From Rotaria sp. Silwood1 (taxonomy: Eukaryota; Rotifera; Eurotatoria; Philodinida; Philodinidae): 64,000 nucleotides of DNA. Below, piece by piece: positions 63,625 to 64,000 of the stretch. The notes below the pieces were generated by a model, which saw nothing but the letters and a program-made list of their open reading frames with translations, had not been told where the DNA came from and did no database searches. A program made the position numbers and the translations under genes. The stretch is from the NCBI GenBank assembly GCA_905250075.1, contig CAJNOP010000204.1, positions 62,001 to 126,000 on the forward strand, in the 5' to 3' direction. Every line of letters starts with the position of its first letter. Within the stretch, counting starts at the first letter, position 1.

Positions 63625-64000
63625 GAAACTTGTAGTATCAATGAAGGTGTAGCATTATATAAAAAATACTGATAAAATCATCATTTCCATTAAATGGAAT
63701 AGTAATTAAATTATTTTGCATGTTTTTTTTCTACATTGTATTTAATGAAAATATTTAGTAGCACATATTCGGACTATGACTAAAGAGACTGATACATCAC
63801 AAGTAGTTGTTGTAACAATTTCACATATCGGTTAAATTGCATATTCCTATATAATTTTAACTGAATTGATTTATTTTCAACAAGAATATAAATCCTCTTG
63901 GTTCGCCTGAATATCAAAATGTTAGATATTTGAATCTTACTATTGATGAAGACTGTATGTTATACAATTCTTCTCATACACATAGTATTAACAAGTTTCT
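63625..64000 (+). other. Possible exons of a gene cut by the right edge
   Basis: Three short protein-like frames: NETCSINEGVALYKKY, then stop (63625-63675); AHIRTMTKETDTSQVVVV after a TTTAG acceptor-like site (63763 on); and NINPLGSPEYQNVRYLNL TIDEDC...SINKF running open to the window end (63883-64000). A GTAGTT donor after DTSQ and a CAACAAG acceptor would join the last two in phase 0. Splice signals are weak and the first frame has a stop, so this may be a real 5' part, a paralogue in decay, or chance. Confidence 0.25.

Overview
The window is AT-rich animal nuclear DNA. Its genes have many introns, mostly 50-90 bp, with consensus GT...AG ends, and a few introns of 0.6-2.7 kb. Codons are A/T-rich. 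The gene set (myosin VIIa, UBE3D, an SLC22-type transporter, vertebrate-style three-exon globins) and the tiny introns suggest a small invertebrate. A bdelloid rotifer is my best guess: it rests on intron size, base composition and the style of one cysteine-rich secreted protein, and it is inference. There are no prokaryotic operons, CRISPR arrays or rRNA genes, and I recognised no tRNA.

Layout. 1-3690 is an old, heavily diverged tandem array (period about 93 bp, locally 89-90 bp) that runs off the left edge. 3.7-13 kb is gene-poor and holds eroded pieces of coding sequence, including a Tc1/mariner-like and a possible hAT-like transposase relic. 13.3-17.1 kb (minus) is an 11-exon SLC22-type transporter and 17.4-21.4 kb (minus) a 5-exon UBE3D. 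Head-to-head with UBE3D, 22.7-38.2 kb (plus) carries a complete 27-exon myosin VIIa of about 2206 residues. 40.9-45.1 kb (plus) is a 3-exon helical protein I do not recognise. 46.0-46.7 kb (plus) is a small single-exon protein I do not recognise.

50.1-62.4 kb contains two nearly identical minus-strand globin genes inside a direct 1.7-kb duplication about 8.9 kb apart. Between them lie a secreted cysteine/threonine-rich gene (55.7-59.5 kb, minus), a small inverted-repeat element and several broken coding fragments. The last 0.5 kb may hold exons of a gene cut by the right edge.

The genes look functionally independent. Myosin VIIa and UBE3D share a 1.25-kb divergent upstream region. The two globins combine conserved heme ligands and the classic globin intron positions with an MGC... 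N-terminus typical of acylated, membrane-attached globin X-type proteins. Exon joins for the SLC22, UBE3D, myosin, globin and secreted genes were worked out by hand; each keeps one reading frame through all junctions.
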